Below, piece by piece: positions 17,239-26,520 of a stretch of DNA of 64,000 bases (within the stretch, counting starts at the first letter, position 1; every line of letters starts with the position of its first letter). This DNA is from Hoeflea sp. IMCC20628 (GTDB lineage: Bacteria > Pseudomonadota > Alphaproteobacteria > Rhizobiales > Rhizobiaceae), in NCBI RefSeq assembly GCF_001011155.1, contig NZ_CP011479.1:3304501-3368500 (forward strand), given 5' to 3'. The translations under genes were made by a program, and so were the position numbers. Under the pieces are notes generated by a model that was not told the DNA's origin, searched no databases, and worked only from the letters and a program-made list of their open reading frames with translations.

Positions 17239-18183
17239 CTATTCGGCCGCGGCGAGGGATTCTTTGCCCACGTTGAATCCGTATTTTCTGTCCAGCCCCA
17301 ATGCTGTGATCATTGCGAGTGCGTCTTGCAACGCAGCGGGCGAAAGCGGTTTCAGCGGCTTGCGTAGCGGGCCGGCGGGCAAGCCGACCGCCCGCATCAG
17401 GGTCTTGACCGCGACCGGATTGATGGCGGAATAGGCAAAATGCAGGACCGGCAGGTTATCCAGCCAGGCCGCGCGATGGTTGAATGCGTCTTCGCCAGTC
17501 TCCCAGGGCTTGGAGATCACCGCCATCTCCTGCGGAATGAGGTTGCCCGTCATATTTGCGGTGCCGTGGCCTCCAAGCGCCATGGTCGGAACGACCAGAC
17601 CGAGATTGGGCGAGCAGCAGCACATGATTGCCATATCCGGCTTGGCCGCACAGACCTGTGCCACCTGACCGACGCGCGTGGTCGATTCCTTCAGCACAAC
17701 CATGTTCGGATGCTTGGCCAGTTTCAGCAGATCATTCCAGTGCAGATCGGTCTTCACCCGCGGCGGATTGTTGTAAAACCCCATGGCTATGTCGGTGCTG
17801 TCGAGCACTTCCATGGCATAGTCGGTGATGGCGTCGTTGTCTGCGCAGATATAGGCGGGTGCTGCAAGGATCGCTCCGTCGGCACCTTCGGCCTTGGCAT
17901 AGCGGGCATAGTCAATCGTCGTCTGGGTGTTGTTACCGGTAATGCCGTAATACATCAGCATGTTGCCCGGTTTCATCTTCGCAGTCTCGGTAATGATCGA
18001 CTTGCGTTCTTCCGGCGACAGCATCGAGACCTCGCCGGTCGATCCCATGATCAGCACAGCTTCGGTGCCATTCTCCTGGTGCCAGTTGAGAAGCGTGCGG
18101 AACCCTTCAAAGTCGATCGAGCCGTCATTGTTCATCGGGGTGACGAGCGCAACGAACGAGCCTCGGGGTTGAATGTGTGCCAT
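17239..18183 (-). CDS. Dihydrodipicolinate synthase/N-acetylneuraminate lyase family protein
   Basis: This 314-aa class I aldolase TIM barrel has GSTGE at 48-51, Tyr137 in FYNNPPR and Schiff-base Lys165 in VVLKES. The family condenses or cleaves pyruvate-containing compounds, and this copy lies among catabolic genes, so an aldolase or dehydratase acting on a keto-sugar acid is more likely than lysine synthesis. The ATG at 18183 is preceded by ttggagg and is preferred to the longer upstream frame. It follows a LysR gene on the same strand, and an ATACC-N20-GGTAT inverted repeat lies in between. Confidence 0.86.
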   Translation of the reverse strand: MAHIQPRGSFVALVTPMNNDGSIDFEGFRTLLNWHQENGTEAVLIMGSTGEVSMLSPEERKSIITETAKMKPGNMLMYYGITGNNTQTTIDYARYAKAEGADGAILAAPAYICADNDAITDYAMEVLDSTDIAMGFYNNPPRVKTDLHWNDLLKLAKHPNMVVLKESTTRVGQVAQVCAAKPDMAIMCCCSPNLGLVVPTMALGGHGTANMTGNLIPQEMAVISKPWETGEDAFNHRAAWLDNLPVLHFAYSAINPVAVKTLMRAVGLPAGPLRKPLKPLSPAALQDALAMITALGLDRKYGFNVGKESLAAAE

Positions 18184-18272
18184 CTGGTATCCTCCAATTT
18201 GCCACCGCCCCCCCTGTGAGGTGCGGCAGCGTGTTGTTGTTATTTCTACAACGTGAGTGCACGCCTTGCCCA

Positions 18273-18302
18273 ATACCAATCGGCAATGACCCTATGCGGT
18301 AT
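18273..18302. promoter_or_regulatory. Candidate regulatory inverted repeat upstream of the DapA-like gene
   Basis: ATACC and GGTAT arms are separated by 20 nt in the 121-nt spacer between the LysR stop codon and the DapA-family gene. This is consistent with a LysR-type site, but the arms are short and chance occurrence is possible. Confidence 0.3.
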
Positions 18303-18304
18303 AC

Positions 18305-19222
18305 TTAAACTTGCGGATTGATCCGCGTCGCAATCTCCATCCCGTCCATCACCTCCTGAAAGGTATCGGCAAACTTAAGCGCCGAACGCGACAGTGCCTT
18401 GTCGGCATGGGCGAGGAGGTGCACGTCAAACGGGATGGCCGGTTCAAAGCGGACAGAACGCAGAACGGTGTCGGGAAAGATTGCCGGTGTGAAAGGGTCG
18501 ATGATCGAAATCCCGGCTCCTTCCGCCACAAGGCCACAGGCACTATAGGAAGGCTGGCTTTCCGCCACAACATTGGGAGTGATCCCTGCCTGATCGAAAC
18601 GCTCGGTCACATATCCGGCGGTCACGGTCTGCGACGACAGCACCACAAGTGGAATGTCCTTGAGGTCCTTGGGGCCCAGCACTTCGCGCTCCGCAAGCGG
18701 ATGCTTCGCAGGCAGCACGACGACGCAATTGGTCCGCCAGGACGCCAGCCGCAACACGTCGGTGCGACCCGGTGCCAGCTGTGCCACACCCAGATCCGCC
18801 TGCCCCGCGGCCACCAGATCGACGATACGGGGCGAGTTGTGCACGTTGTGGGTAACGCGAATGCCACTGTGCGACTTCAGGAATTGCGAAAGCGCCCGCG
18901 GCACGATCCGGAAACTGACCATCGGCAGCGAGGCGATGGCAAGGGTGGAGTGCTGCAGCCCGCGCATCTCACGGGCGAACTGATCAAGCCTGCCCAGACC
19001 ATAAAACATCCGCTCCACTTCGCTGGCCAGACAATGCGCATCCGGGGTCGGGAAAAGCTTGCCTGCGCGCCGTTCAAAGAGGGAAAAGCCGAGATCCATT
19101 TCCAGTTCCGAGATCACCCGGCTGATCGCGGGCTGGCTGACCGATAGAGCTTTTGCCGCAGCAGTGACCGATCCCAACCGCATGACCTGACGAAAAGCCG
19201 TGATCTGTCGTTCTGTCATCAT
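18305..19222 (-). CDS. LysR family transcriptional regulator
   Basis: This 305-aa protein has the LysR N-terminal HTH (MRLGSVTAAAKALSVSQPAISRVISELEMDLGFSLFER, residues about 12-50) and a C-terminal effector domain (VTHNVHNSPRIVDLVAAGQADLGVAQ onward). It is in tandem with the DapA-like gene downstream and a SDR gene upstream on the same strand, so it is a likely local activator. The effector is unknown. Confidence 0.88.
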   Translation of the reverse strand: MMTERQITAFRQVMRLGSVTAAAKALSVSQPAISRVISELEMDLGFSLFERRAGKLFPTPDAHCLASEVERMFYGLGRLDQFAREMRGLQHSTLAIASLPMVSFRIVPRALSQFLKSHSGIRVTHNVHNSPRIVDLVAAGQADLGVAQLAPGRTDVLRLASWRTNCVVVLPAKHPLAEREVLGPKDLKDIPLVVLSSQTVTAGYVTERFDQAGITPNVVAESQPSYSACGLVAEGAGISIIDPFTPAIFPDTVLRSVRFEPAIPFDVHLLAHADKALSRSALKFADTFQEVMDGMEIATRINPQV

Positions 19223-19258
19223 CGGGGAAATCTCCGGCGGCGGGTAAGGGAAACGTGA

Positions 19259-20038
19259 TCAGAGCGTACCGGGATAGTCCCCGCCGTCCATCAAGATCGA
19301 CTGCCCCGTCATCAGACCGGCGTGGTCAGAGGCCAGGAACGTGAAGAGTGCGCCGATTTCGTCGGGGCGCCCATAACGCTTGGCCGGGCTCTTGGCTGCC
19401 CGCGCATTCCAGATCTCATCAAAGGTCGGGCCGCCTTCCCTTACCAGGGACTGCACGTGCTGGCGTTGCGCCTCACTGTCGATAATGCCCGGCAGGATCG
19501 TGTTGATCGTCACGTTCCGAGCCACGCCTTCGCGTGCGAGGCCGGCGGAAAAGCCGACCAGTCCGGTGCGGGCGCCATTGGACAGTCCCAACTCCACCTG
19601 GGGAATTTTCACTCCCCGTGCAGCAATGTTGACGATCCGGCCGAAGCCGCGCTCGACCATTCCATCGAAAGTCAGGCGCATCATCTGGATCGGCGCCAGC
19701 ATCATCAGGTCGAGCGCAGAGATCCATTCATCCCTGTCCCAGTCGCGGAAATCGCCCGGCTTCTTGCCGCCTGCATTGTTGAGCAGGATATCCGGCTCGG
19801 GGCAGGCTTGAAGTGCTGCGGCACGACCGGCGTCGGTTGTGATGTCGGCTGCGACCGTCTGCACCTTGCCGCCGGTTTCCGCACGGATCTCATCCGCGGT
19901 TACGTTCAGCGCTTCCAGACCACGTGCCACCAGCGTGACATCGACGCCTTCACGCGACAGGGCCAGTGCGCAGGCGCGCCCCATCCCCTTGCTCGCGCCG
20001 CTCAGCAAAGCCTTGCGCCCCTTCAATCCCATATCCAT
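19259..20038 (-). CDS. Atypical SDR family protein lacking the YxxxK motif
   Basis: This 259-aa protein keeps the SDR cofactor loop G14-ASKGMG-20 and LLNNAGG, and ends with MTGQSILMDGGDYPG. The catalytic part is altered: the Ser position reads NIAARG, and YxxxK is replaced by S153-NGA-R157 (ELGLSNGARTGL). It may be an SDR subfamily with a different mechanism or a binding role. The ATG at 20038 has ggggag 8 nt upstream; a TTG at 20044 overlaps the transporter stop. It is directly downstream of the peptide ABC operon and likely co-transcribed with it. Confidence 0.78.
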   Translation of the reverse strand: MDMGLKGRKALLSGASKGMGRACALALSREGVDVTLVARGLEALNVTADEIRAETGGKVQTVAADITTDAGRAAALQACPEPDILLNNAGGKKPGDFRDWDRDEWISALDLMMLAPIQMMRLTFDGMVERGFGRIVNIAARGVKIPQVELGLSNGARTGLVGFSAGLAREGVARNVTINTILPGIIDSEAQRQHVQSLVREGGPTFDEIWNARAAKSPAKRYGRPDEIGALFTFLASDHAGLMTGQSILMDGGDYPGTL

Positions 20039-20040
20039 CG

Positions 20041-21621
20041 TCAATTCTCCCCGGTCGCGAGACCGTCTAGCTGTAAGGGTTCAACCCGCAGGATCGCGTC
20101 TTTCAATGCCTGTGTGTGCGGGTGGCGGGGGTTGGCAAAGATGCGGTCTGCCGCGCCCTCTTCAACCACCGCGCCCTGGTGCATGACCATGACCCGGTCG
20201 CACAGATTTTCGATCACCGCCAGATCGTGGCTGATGAAGATCAGTGACAGTCCCCTGTCGCGGCGCAGATCACGCAGCAAGGCGAGGATCTGCGCCTGAA
20301 CAGAAACATCGAGCGCCGAGGTTGGCTCATCGCAGACGATCACCCGCGGCTCGACTGCCAGCGCCCGGGCAATCGCCACCCGCTGCCGCTGGCCACCGGA
20401 CAAGGCGCGCGGTGTGACCTTGGCGCTGGCGGCCGGCAGATCCACGGAATGCAACAGATCGGCCACCCGCGCCCGCCGCGCAGAAGCGTCCAGATCGGTG
20501 TGCAATTTCAAGGGCAATTCAAGGATACTGCCGATGGTCCAGCGGGGATTGAGCGACCCGAAAGGATCCTGAAACACCGGCTGGATCAGCTTGGCCAAAC
20601 TGCGTTGTGGTAGCGATGTCGCAGCCTTGCCGGCGATTTCCACGCTGCCGGTGTCGGGGCGGTCGAGCCCGATGAGGATACGGGCAAGTGTACTCTTTCC
20701 GCAGCCGCTTTCGCCAACAATGCCAAGGATTTCACCTTCGTCGAGATCAAGCGAGACCTCATCGAGCGCCTTAAAGGACCGGGTCTTGCCCCAACTGCTG
20801 CTGGTGTAGGTACGCCCGACATCGCGCGCCTGCAACACGGTTGCGGCGGTGGCACGGGGGGCCGGGGTCCTGGGCCTTGGCAGGCTGTCGATCAGCTTGC
20901 GGGTATAGGCATGAGCAGGCGCGCGCAGCACCTGTTGCGTATTCCCGGTTTCGACGATGCGGCCCTCCTGCATGACGGCAACCCGATGAGAAACGCGTTC
21001 GACCACGCCAAGATCGTGGGTGATGAAGAGCATGCCCAGCCCAAGTTCCGCCTGCAGGTCACCCAGCAGATCAAGCAGCTTGACCTGCGTAGTCACATCA
21101 AGTGCAGTCGTTGGCTCGTCGGCGATCAGAAGGTCCGGACCGCACATCAATGCCATGGCAATCAGCACGCGCTGGCGCTGGCCGCCTGACAACTGATGAG
21201 GAAACTTGCGCATCTGCGCGACGGGGTCAGGCAGTCCGACCCGGTCGAGCAGGTGAAGTGCCCGATCGCGGGCCTCAACGGCCCCGCCCTTACAGTGCTG
21301 CCGGTAAACCGTCATCAACTGATCCGCGATGGTGAAGACCGGGTTGAGGGCCGTCATCGGTTCCTGGAACACCATCGACAGCCGGTCGCCGCGCAAAACC
21401 GCCGGGGCCTTGCCACCTTCGAAGGACATTTCATCGGCCCGCACCACAGCACCGGGGGGTGAGATCCCCATCAATGCCATCGCCGTCATCGATTTTCCCG
21501 ACCCGCTTTCTCCAACCAGCGCCAGCGTTTCACCCCGCGCCACGTTGAGGTCGATGCCGTGCACGATCTCGTTGCCTGCAATGGCAACAGTCAGACTACG
21601 TAGCGTCAGCAGGGCGCTCAT
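20041..21621 (-). CDS. Peptide/nickel-type ABC transporter ATPase, fused DppD-DppF
   Basis: This 526-aa protein carries two complete ATPase domains. The first has Walker A GESGSGKS and signature LSGGQRQRV with DEPTTALD; the second has [17 protein letters not shown] and DEPTSALD. The second part ends in the peptide-type C-terminal region ([23 protein letters not shown]). Fusion of the two usually separate ATPases is common in this family. It overlaps the upstream permease gene by ATGA and serves the importer encoded by 21618-25030. Confidence 0.92.
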   Translation of the reverse strand: MSALLTLRSLTVAIAGNEIVHGIDLNVARGETLALVGESGSGKSMTAMALMGISPPGAVVRADEMSFEGGKAPAVLRGDRLSMVFQEPMTALNPVFTIADQLMTVYRQHCKGGAVEARDRALHLLDRVGLPDPVAQMRKFPHQLSGGQRQRVLIAMALMCGPDLLIADEPTTALDVTTQVKLLDLLGDLQAELGLGMLFITHDLGVVERVSHRVAVMQEGRIVETGNTQQVLRAPAHAYTRKLIDSLPRPRTPAPRATAATVLQARDVGRTYTSSSWGKTRSFKALDEVSLDLDEGEILGIVGESGCGKSTLARILIGLDRPDTGSVEIAGKAATSLPQRSLAKLIQPVFQDPFGSLNPRWTIGSILELPLKLHTDLDASARRARVADLLHSVDLPAASAKVTPRALSGGQRQRVAIARALAVEPRVIVCDEPTSALDVSVQAQILALLRDLRRDRGLSLIFISHDLAVIENLCDRVMVMHQGAVVEEGAADRIFANPRHPHTQALKDAILRVEPLQLDGLATGEN

Positions 21622-22484
21622 CGCTTGCTCCCCTGAATATCGCGCAATCCGTCGCCCAAAAGATTAATGGAGAGCGCCATCACGAACAGGCAGAGGCCCG
21701 GCAGGGTAATAAGCCAAGGATTGAAGAACATGAAGTTCTTGCCTTCAGACAGCATCAGCCCCCAGGATGGCAACGGTGCCTGCACCCCGAGACCGAGAAA
21801 GGACAGCGCTGCTTCGATCAGCACCGCATTGGCCATCTCGACCGTCGCCACCACGATCAGCGAAGCGCGAATATTGGGCAGGATCTCACGGACCATGACA
21901 TGCATGTGCGTGGTGCCCATCGCGCGAGCGGCAGAGACATATTCGGCATTGCGCAGTTGCTGTGTGGCAGTACGGGCGACCACGGCAAACTGATCCCAGA
22001 GCAGCAGACCGATGACCAGCAGGACAACGGTCAGCGATCCGCCGACCACCGCGACGATAGCCAGCGCCACCAGAACCACGGGCAGCGACAGCCGCGTGGT
22101 GATCACGGCATTGATGCAGGTGTCCACCCACCCTCCAAAATATCCTGCCGCGACCCCAAGCGAAATACCGATGAAGCCAGAGATAAGCACAGCCCCGAAA
22201 CCGATGACGAGCGATATCTGCGTGCCGTAGATCAGACGGCTGAGGTAATCACGGCCCAGCTGGTCAGTGCCAAGCCAATGGCCGGGGCTGGTACCCTCCT
22301 GCCAGAATGGCGGTTTCAGCCGATCGCTCAGCGATTGCAGAAACGGGTCATGAGGAGCCAGCAGCGGCGCGAAGATTGCAATCAGCACCAGCAGCAGAAG
22401 CACACCTCCACCGATTGTAAAGCCGCCGTGGCGAAAGATCGAAAATGGGCGTGGTGCCTTTGAAAGTGTGGCAGGATCTGACAT
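21618..22484 (-). CDS. Peptide/nickel-type ABC transporter permease, DppC-like
   Basis: This 288-aa inner-membrane protein has an N-terminal hydrophobic segment (about 29-50), the DPFLQSLSDRLKPP and LGTDQLGRDYLSRLIYGTQISL motif diagnostic of DppC/OppC permeases, and an EAA-type loop (YVSAARAMGTTHMHVMVREILP). Its start overlaps the stop of the DppB-like gene by one base. It pairs with that protein to form the channel. Confidence 0.92.
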   Translation of the reverse strand: MSDPATLSKAPRPFSIFRHGGFTIGGGVLLLLVLIAIFAPLLAPHDPFLQSLSDRLKPPFWQEGTSPGHWLGTDQLGRDYLSRLIYGTQISLVIGFGAVLISGFIGISLGVAAGYFGGWVDTCINAVITTRLSLPVVLVALAIVAVVGGSLTVVLLVIGLLLWDQFAVVARTATQQLRNAEYVSAARAMGTTHMHVMVREILPNIRASLIVVATVEMANAVLIEAALSFLGLGVQAPLPSWGLMLSEGKNFMFFNPWLITLPGLCLFVMALSINLLGDGLRDIQGSKR

Positions 22485-23404
22485 CAGGCATGCTCCCGGA
22501 TGCGAGGGTCAAGTGCTGCGTTGAGCAGATCGGCAAACAGCGTGAGCAGGATATAGACCAGTGAAATGAACAGCACGATTGCCTGTATCACCGGCATGTC
22601 CGAGCGGCTCATCGACTGCCAGGCAAGATAGCCGACGCCCTGGATCGCAAAGACCGATTCCACGATGATCGACCCGCCCAGCATGAAACCGAACTGCACC
22701 GCGGTCAGGGAGATCACCGGCAGGATGGCATTGCGCAGGGCGTAACGGAACAGGATCTTGCGTTTGGAAAGCCCCATGGCACGGGCGGTTCGGATATAAT
22801 CAGCTTCCAGTACCTCGATCATGCCGGCCCGGATCAGCCGCATCAGTGCCGGCATGGCAAAAGATCCCAATGTGATTGCAGGCAGCACGAAATGCGCCAG
22901 CGTGGCGGAGCCCGATATCGGCAGCCAGCCCAGCTTGACCCCGAAAAACAGGATCAACAGCAGACCGGCCCAGAAATTCGGCACCGCCTGCCCCACCACT
23001 GCCAGGGTCAACGCCAGCCGGTCGAGCCACGAGTTCGGGCGCAAGGCCGCCAGCACGCCAAGCGGCACCGCCAGCGCAAGGGCAAAGCCTATGGACAGGA
23101 AGGCCAGCAGCGCGGTTGCCGGTATCCGTTCGGTGATCAGCTTGGAAACCGGTTCGCCCGAGAGATAGGAATTGCCCAGATCGCCCCGCAAAACTCCGGT
23201 CAGATAGTCGCCATATTGAACGATCAACGGCTGGTCGAAACCGTATTGCACCCGGATCGCTGCCAGGTCCTCATCGGTCGCGCTGTCGCCCGCCACGCCT
23301 GCGGCCGGATCCACGGCGACATGGCTCAGCAAAAAGCAGATAATGGAAATAGCAAAGACCACGAAAAGGGCCAGCGCACAGCGTCTTAGTATCAGTCTGG
23401 CCAT
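22484..23404 (-). CDS. Peptide/nickel-type ABC transporter permease, DppB-like
   Basis: This 306-aa permease has the DppB N-terminus (RRCALALFVVFAISIICFLLSHV), six predicted membrane segments and an EAA loop (YIRTARAMGLSKRKILFRYALRN). The ATG at 23404 is used; a TTG one codon upstream is also possible. It lies 97 nt after the binding-protein gene, with a strong hairpin in the gap that probably lowers permease expression relative to the binding protein. Confidence 0.92.
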   Translation of the reverse strand: MARLILRRCALALFVVFAISIICFLLSHVAVDPAAGVAGDSATDEDLAAIRVQYGFDQPLIVQYGDYLTGVLRGDLGNSYLSGEPVSKLITERIPATALLAFLSIGFALALAVPLGVLAALRPNSWLDRLALTLAVVGQAVPNFWAGLLLILFFGVKLGWLPISGSATLAHFVLPAITLGSFAMPALMRLIRAGMIEVLEADYIRTARAMGLSKRKILFRYALRNAILPVISLTAVQFGFMLGGSIIVESVFAIQGVGYLAWQSMSRSDMPVIQAIVLFISLVYILLTLFADLLNAALDPRIREHA

Positions 23405-23458
23405 CAAGCTGGTCCGTCATACTTGGCGCCACGGTGGGCGTGGCGTTGAAAGTCGTCA

Positions 23459-23485
23459 CTGCAGGCGGGACGTGCCCGCCTGCAG
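23459..23485 (-). terminator. Hairpin between binding-protein and permease genes
   Basis: CTGCAGGCGGG and CCCGCCTGCAG form a perfect 11-bp stem with a 5-nt loop just after the binding-protein stop codon. No T-run follows on the minus strand, so it is probably an attenuator or 3'-end stabiliser that keeps binding protein in excess. Confidence 0.6.
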
Positions 23486-23500
23486 ATCAGTTGTTGTCCG

Positions 23501-25030
23501 TCAGTTCGCCCAGGAGGCCAGGAAGAACCGCGGCAGTTCGTCGACATTGGGCGTGAACTCAAGCCCCGTCGTATAGGCATAGCCCATCACGATTGTGTGC
23601 ATCGGCACCCAGTATGCCTTCTCGGTGATCTCCTTGATAGCTTCGGAATAGGCAGCTTTCCGGTCGTCCTCGTTCACCGAGCTTCCGGCCTTGGCAACCA
23701 GGTCCATAACGGCCTGATCGCGCGCACCATCATTGGTGCTGCCGTTGAAGAAGTTGCCGAGGGATGCGGAGGCGTCGGCGATCGAGAACGAGCCCCAGTC
23801 ACCATACCAGATGTCCACGTCACCCTCGCGCCAGGCTGAGAAGGACGCACGCGCCTGAACCATTTCGAGATCGGCCTCGATGCCGACAGCAGCAAGATAG
23901 CTCTGCACTGCCTCGGCCCGCGAACGGTCACGGTAGCTCGACATCTTGACCTTAAAGCCGTCCGCATATCCCGCTTCGGCGAGCAGGGCCTTGGCCTTTT
24001 CCGGGTCGTAGTCATAGGTCACCGCCGCCGAGGTGTCGCAGCCGAACTGCATCGGATAGCAGGGCACGTTGATGACTTCGCCGTCACCACCCACAAGGTT
24101 GGCAACGATGGCATCGCGGTCGATGGCATGGTTGATTGCCTGACGGACCTTCAGATCAGCCATCGGGCTGTCGGGATTGGCGCGCTTGGCCGCATCCATG
24201 CCAATCATTGCGATCCGCATCGTCGATCCCAGTTCGGCCGTGACATTTGGCAGGCCGCCCAGCTGTGCTACCTGATCCTGTGGCACATTCCAGATCCAGT
24301 CGACATTGCCGCCGATGACTTCGGCGATCCGCGTTGCGGTATCGGGGATGATCCGCACGTTCAGCTTTTCGATGGCCGGGGTGCCCTTGCCGCCGTCGGC
24401 ATAGTAGCCGTCATAGGCTTCCAGGGTGAACTGGCCGCTGTCGCCCGAAACATATTTGTAAGGGCCGGTGCCGATGGGAGCCTGAGCAAATTCCTGCAGA
24501 CCAACCTTCTGGGCATAGTCGGAAGGGTAGATCGGCAGGGAGCCTGCAATGAACTCCATCGCTGCCGGGAAAGGTGTCTTGGACACGATCCGCACGGTCA
24601 TGGGATCGACTGCCTCGACCTTGTCGATCCAGTTGACCGAGGCCTGGCTGCGTGCGCCGGTTTCGGGATCGGCATAGGTGCTCAGGGTCCAGACCACGTC
24701 CTCTGCGTCGAAGGCAGACCCGTCATGGAACGTGACCCCTTCGCGCAGCTTGAATTCCCATGTCAGGTCATCAATACGGGTCCACGAGGTTGCCAGAAGC
24801 GGTTCGTATTTGAAGGTTTCCGGATTGCGATAGACCAGCATGTCGAACAGGTGCCGGGTCATCATCACACCGTCGCGCGCGGTGGAGATATAGCCGTCGA
24901 AGCCCGGGGGCTCTTCACCGATGCCGATGGTCAGGCTGTTGTCGGAAGGACCTGCCAGCACACTGCCCGCAGAAAGCACAAGCGCGGCAGCTGCCGTGAT
25001 GAGCTGGTTTCGTTTTTGAATTAGGTTCAT
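23501..25030 (-). CDS. Peptide/nickel-type ABC transporter substrate-binding protein (family 5)
   Basis: The 509-aa precursor has a signal peptide (MNLIQKRNQLITAAAALVLSAGSVLA) and the family 5 pattern. It includes EPLLATSWTRIDDLTWEFKL, FHDGSAFDAEDVVWTL and VRQAINHAIDRDAIVANLVG. The ATG at 25030 follows aagggga and gives the signal peptide directly; upstream in-frame starts do not. It should capture an oligopeptide-like or amide ligand in the periplasm. Nearby M81 hydrolase, amidase and alpha/beta hydrolase suggest the ligand is an amide degraded after import. Confidence 0.92.
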   Translation of the reverse strand: MNLIQKRNQLITAAAALVLSAGSVLAGPSDNSLTIGIGEEPPGFDGYISTARDGVMMTRHLFDMLVYRNPETFKYEPLLATSWTRIDDLTWEFKLREGVTFHDGSAFDAEDVVWTLSTYADPETGARSQASVNWIDKVEAVDPMTVRIVSKTPFPAAMEFIAGSLPIYPSDYAQKVGLQEFAQAPIGTGPYKYVSGDSGQFTLEAYDGYYADGGKGTPAIEKLNVRIIPDTATRIAEVIGGNVDWIWNVPQDQVAQLGGLPNVTAELGSTMRIAMIGMDAAKRANPDSPMADLKVRQAINHAIDRDAIVANLVGGDGEVINVPCYPMQFGCDTSAAVTYDYDPEKAKALLAEAGYADGFKVKMSSYRDRSRAEAVQSYLAAVGIEADLEMVQARASFSAWREGDVDIWYGDWGSFSIADASASLGNFFNGSTNDGARDQAVMDLVAKAGSSVNEDDRKAAYSEAIKEITEKAYWVPMHTIVMGYAYTTGLEFTPNVDELPRFFLASWAN

Positions 25031-25065
25031 TTTATTCCCCTTGTGGTTGGTCTTGGTTGACAGGT

Positions 25066-26520
25066 TCATGCGCTCGCCGGCCTTCGCCGGGAGCTGGAAT
25101 AATTCAGCGACGCAAGATCCATGGTCACGCGCCCGGGGGCCGCGACGAGGATGATCTCGCTTGCCATTTTCTCGTAGGCACCGCGAAAATGGACGGAGCT
25201 TTTGACGCACAGGATTGGCAGCTCTGCAGGGTCGAGGCCGAGATGATGGATCAGCGCAGGTTCCGATGCCTGCATGCGCCTTCCCGCCACGATAACCCGC
25301 ACGCCCGCTTGCTCGAGCAACGCCACTGGCCCCATCTCGATGCTGGCGCCTGCATACATCGGTCCGACACCGGTAAACTGCCCGTCACCCACGGCGACAA
25401 CACGCCAGGGCCCCGGGACAGGAGCACCGCTTTCGGGATCGGTTCGGCCACCGACGCTGATATCCAGAACCGCATCAACGCCGGCATCGACTGCCGCCTT
25501 CGCTGCTTCGCCATCAGCGATATGCACCAGAAGTGCGCCCTCGGCTTTCGCCTCGATCAATGCGTGCAGCAGACCGGTGGTGTCATTGCTGCCTCCGCCG
25601 CCCGGATTGTCCTGAACGTCGGCGATGACAACCGGATGTTTGTCGATCTGCATCGCTTGCTCAACGCCCTGCGCTGCCGTGCAGAGGTGGGCATGGAATT
25701 GCGGCTCAGCCTGCGTCCATTGCTGCAATGTCTCGTTCGCAGCCGCATCGGCGGCATCCTGACTTTCGGCATAGATGGCGAGAGCCGGACCTGCATCCGG
25801 CACATCTGCAAGCGGAAAGCCGAGAGTAATCATTGTATCGACATCAGTCCGGGCCTCGGCCGCGCGGTAAAGCCCTTCGACGGGAGACGAGCCGGTGCCC
25901 TGCGCCACCAGCGGCAGCAGATAGGCCATCTGCCGGAACGCCTTGGCTGGACGTGGTGCGCCCTTGGCCAACTCCAGCAACCGCTTCATTGCGCGCGCAC
26001 CCGTGTCGGCCATGTCGATGTGAGGATAGGTCAGATAGGCAAACATCTGGTCTGCGGCGGCGACCATGCGCGCAGACAGGTTGGTGTGCAGATCAAGCGC
26101 CACGACGATGGGCAGGTCTGGGCCCACCAGAGTCCGTAGCCTGCCCAGAAGCGCGCCTTCGGCATCGTCGTCCTCCGTTGTCGCCATGGCGCCGTGGAGT
26201 TCCAGAAACAGGCCGTCCACCGGCAGCTGATCCTGCAGCCGTCCGGCGATCTCGTCAGCCAGCGCCTCGAAGGCTGCATGGCGCACCCGGCCCGACGGCA
26301 GGGCCATGGTCCACAGCAGTGGTACCGCCGTGATGTCAGTATGTTTGAGAACTCGCAAGGCACCTGCCATGGGAACCGAAGTGCCCGCCAGCGCCGCCTC
26401 GATCTCGTCGCCGCGGCTTTGCTTCGGCCAGCCGCCGGGCGCGAGAAAATCTTCAGCCTCGGTCAGGCCCGGCGCGAATGTGTTGGTCTCATGCTGAAGG
26501 CCGGCGAGTGCTATCCTCAT
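25066..26520 (-). CDS. M81 family metallopeptidase (MlrC/microcystinase C-like)
   Basis: This 484-aa protein matches the MlrC family: N-terminal RIALAGLQHETNTFAPG with a metal-ligand His and Glu, ELHGAMATTEDDD, VVALDLHTNLSARMV, and a C-terminal domain with DNPGGGGSNDTTGLLHAL. MlrC acts on linearised microcystin, but the family is broad and other linear amides or peptides are likely here. The ATG at 26520 overlaps the amidase stop as ATGA. It lies between the amidase and the binding-protein gene, so it probably degrades the imported compound in the cytoplasm. Confidence 0.87.
   Translation of the reverse strand: MRIALAGLQHETNTFAPGLTEAEDFLAPGGWPKQSRGDEIEAALAGTSVPMAGALRVLKHTDITAVPLLWTMALPSGRVRHAAFEALADEIAGRLQDQLPVDGLFLELHGAMATTEDDDAEGALLGRLRTLVGPDLPIVVALDLHTNLSARMVAAADQMFAYLTYPHIDMADTGARAMKRLLELAKGAPRPAKAFRQMAYLLPLVAQGTGSSPVEGLYRAAEARTDVDTMITLGFPLADVPDAGPALAIYAESQDAADAAANETLQQWTQAEPQFHAHLCTAAQGVEQAMQIDKHPVVIADVQDNPGGGGSNDTTGLLHALIEAKAEGALLVHIADGEAAKAAVDAGVDAVLDISVGGRTDPESGAPVPGPWRVVAVGDGQFTGVGPMYAGASIEMGPVALLEQAGVRVIVAGRRMQASEPALIHHLGLDPAELPILCVKSSVHFRGAYEKMASEIILVAAPGRVTMDLASLNYSSSRRRPASA

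Noticed and set aside
24128-25024. 298-aa plus-strand open frame within the peptide-binding-protein gene
   Set aside because: It is a shadow of the minus-strand gene with no domain or plausible start context.
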